A stretch of DNA of 6,490 nt, from assembly GCA_021807465.1 (NCBI GenBank), contig JAKBCX010000094.1, forward strand, positions 1-6,490, in the 5' to 3' direction. This document shows, piece by piece, positions 4,837 to 6,490 of the stretch. Numbering within the stretch: position 1 is the stretch's first letter; each line of letters opens with the position of its first letter. The stretch comes from Pseudomonadota bacterium. GTDB taxonomy: Bacteria; Pseudomonadota; Alphaproteobacteria; Acetobacterales; Acetobacteraceae. Both the position numbers and the translations under genes were made by a program. The notes under the pieces are model-generated. The model searched no databases. It saw nothing but the letters and a program-made list of their open reading frames with translations, and was not told where the DNA came from.

Positions 4837-6490
4837 ATGACCTTGTTGGACATGCCCGATTTGAGACAGAAGCCCGATATTGCCTCCGCCCTGACCGAAT
4901 TGCTGGGAACGGACGAAACGCTGCCGCGTGATGCGGCCCTGGCTGGGTTCCGCCGCCAGCTTGGGCGGCTGCAGGGGCATGTGCAGCAATGCTTCGAGCA
5001 AGACGGGCTGAACGGGCTGGCCGCCGCCAGGCTGCATGCCGGGCTTATGGATGAGCTGATCGGCGGGCTGTTCGCCTATACGTTGACTGCCATGCCCATT
5101 GGCCAGCAGGACCGCCTGAGCGTGGCGGCAACCGGCGGTTATGGGCGCGCCACGCTGGCGCCCTTCTCCGACATCGACCTGCTCTTCCTGACCGGCGGCA
5201 CGGCCACCCAGGCGGTGGACCGGGCGGTGGAGTTTATTCTCTATTTCCTATGGGATCTTGGCCTGAAAGTCGGCCACGCCACGCGCTCCATCGCCGACTG
5301 CCTGAACGAGGCAAAGGCCGATGTGACAATCCGTACTTCGCTGCTTGATGCGCGGTGCCTGACTGGGGACCGCGCTTTGTTTGTGGAGTTCCAAACCGCC
5401 TTCCGCGCCGGATGCGCCGAGGACGGGCCAGGGGATTATATTCAGGCCAAGCAGGCCGAGCGCGCCGCGCGCCACCGCCGCTTTGGCGACACGCCCTTCA
5501 TGGTGGAGCCTAACGTAAAGGAAGGGCGCGGCGGCTTGCGCGATTTGCAGACGCTGTATTGGCTGTCCCGCTACGTGTTCAACACCTTCGCCATGGTGGA
5601 GCTGGTGGGCAAGGATGCGCCGGGCGGCGGTATCCTCACCGAAACCGAAGCGCGGGCCTGCAAGCGCGCCTGGGAATATCTTTGGACCGTGCGCTTCCAC
5701 CTGCATTACGTGGCAGGGCGCGCGGAAGAACGGCTGACTTTCGACCTGCAGCCCGTGGTGGGCGCGCGCATGGGCTATACACGCCATGGCCGCCAGAATG
5801 GGGTAGAGCGCTTCATGCGCCACTACTTCCTGGTGGTGCGCGAAGTGGCGCGCGTGACCGGCGTGCTGGAACCAGCCCTGATGCGCGCGGCGCTGGGGCC
5901 GCCGGCCATTGCCGCGGCCACAGATGCGGCGCTGATCGAGGCAGGCTTTGTTCTGGCGGACGGGCAGATCCTTTTCGCCCCTGGCCATGACCCCGCCACC
6001 GACCCAACGAGTGTGTTCCGTATTCTTATCGAGGCGCGTGACCGCGGACTGGAACTGCACCCGCTGGCCAAGCGCATGCTGATCCGCTCTGCCCCGCTAG
6101 GCGCGGAGCTGCGCGGCAACAAGAAGGCCGCGGCCTTATTCATGAACCTGCTATGCGGACCGAATGAGTCCGGGCACGACCGGGAATGTGATTCCGGCAC
6201 ATGGATTGGCATTTTGAACGAGAGTGGTATTTTGGGCCGCTATCTGCCCGATTGGCGCCGCATTGTCGGGCAGATGCAGTTTGACACCTACCATGTTTAT
6301 ACGGTGGATGTGCATACGGTGCAGTGCATCCGCAACCTGAATACCATAGAGCGCGGCACACTGCGCGAGGTGGCGCCGGTGGCATCCGACCTGATCGGGC
6401 AGATACAATCCCGCCGCGCGCTGTATGTGGCGATGCTGCTGCACGACATCGCCAAGGGGCGCGGTGGAGATCATTCCACGCTCGGCGCGG
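4837..6490 (+). CDS. glnD: Bifunctional uridylyltransferase/uridylyl-removing enzyme GlnD, partial (3' end beyond window)
   Basis: The first 551 codons of GlnD, the cytoplasmic nitrogen sensor that uridylylates PII proteins when glutamine is low and removes UMP when it is high. The nucleotidyltransferase domain has GGYGR (100-104) and PFSDIDLL (109-116), with metal-binding D112 and D114. The GlnD linker motif KEGRGGLRDLQ starts at 228. The HD domain that removes UMP begins around YTVDVHT (H493) and shows LHDIAKG with H536-D537; the rest of it and the two C-terminal ACT glutamine-sensing domains lie past the right edge (full-length GlnD is about 900 residues). ATG 4837 is chosen because it follows GGATAGA; ATG 4852 in the same frame is an alternative. 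It lies 35 bases after mutS, with no terminator seen between, so readthrough from mutS is plausible. Residues 440-456 form an odd Cys-containing insertion. Confidence 0.95.
   Translation, partial: MTLLDMPDLRQKPDIASALTELLGTDETLPRDAALAGFRRQLGRLQGHVQQCFEQDGLNGLAAARLHAGLMDELIGGLFAYTLTAMPIGQQDRLSVAATGGYGRATLAPFSDIDLLFLTGGTATQAVDRAVEFILYFLWDLGLKVGHATRSIADCLNEAKADVTIRTSLLDARCLTGDRALFVEFQTAFRAGCAEDGPGDYIQAKQAERAARHRRFGDTPFMVEPNVKEGRGGLRDLQTLYWLSRYVFNTFAMVELVGKDAPGGGILTETEARACKRAWEYLWTVRFHLHYVAGRAEERLTFDLQPVVGARMGYTRHGRQNGVERFMRHYFLVVREVARVTGVLEPALMRAALGPPAIAAATDAALIEAGFVLADGQILFAPGHDPATDPTSVFRILIEARDRGLELHPLAKRMLIRSAPLGAELRGNKKAAALFMNLLCGPNESGHDRECDSGTWIGILNESGILGRYLPDWRRIVGQMQFDTYHVYTVDVHTVQCIRNLNTIERGTLREVAPVASDLIGQIQSRRALYVAMLLHDIAKGRGGDHSTLGA

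Noticed and set aside
5248..6060. Minus-strand open frame of 270 codons inside glnD
   Set aside because: Antisense to the confidently identified GlnD frame; no motif of its own.

Overview
The window (GC-rich, about 60% or more in the genes) looks like a chromosomal segment of an alphaproteobacterium. The conserved neighbours mutS and glnD lie head to tail. Their protein style, and a CCAAGGGGG...CCCCCTTGG hairpin of a kind I associate with Acetobacteraceae intergenic spaces, point tentatively to that family. No rRNA, tRNA, CRISPR array, insertion sequence or phage gene was seen.

Layout: (1) 1-226, minus strand, the start of an unrecognised small membrane protein that runs off the left edge. 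(2) 227-789, a long divergent intergenic region: GC-rich and featureless to about 480, then strikingly AT-rich (about 30% GC at 601-780 by my count) with several dyad symmetries before the next gene. (3) 790-2119, plus strand, a two-gene unit: a LuxI/FeeM-like GNAT N-acyltransferase (790-1527) and, 31 bases later, a small membrane methyltransferase of the isoprenylcysteine carboxyl methyltransferase (ICMT)/phospholipid methyltransferase type (1559-2119). A strong hairpin at 2130-2155 closes the unit. (4) 2186-4801, plus strand, complete mutS (DNA mismatch recognition ATPase). (5) 4837-6490, plus strand, the first 551 codons of glnD (PII uridylyltransferase/uridylyl-removing enzyme), cut by the right edge inside its HD domain.

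The part most worth a second look is the acyltransferase-methyltransferase pair. FeeM-type enzymes join a fatty acyl chain to an amino acid, leaving a lipidated amino acid with a free carboxylate. ICMT-type enzymes methylate the carboxylate of a lipidated amino acid in the membrane. The pair could therefore make a methyl-esterified N-acyl amino acid, as a signal or membrane lipid, from its own AT-rich regulated promoter. This is inference from family and arrangement; no product can be read from sequence. mutS and glnD are ordinary housekeeping genes, probably unrelated in function to the pair.
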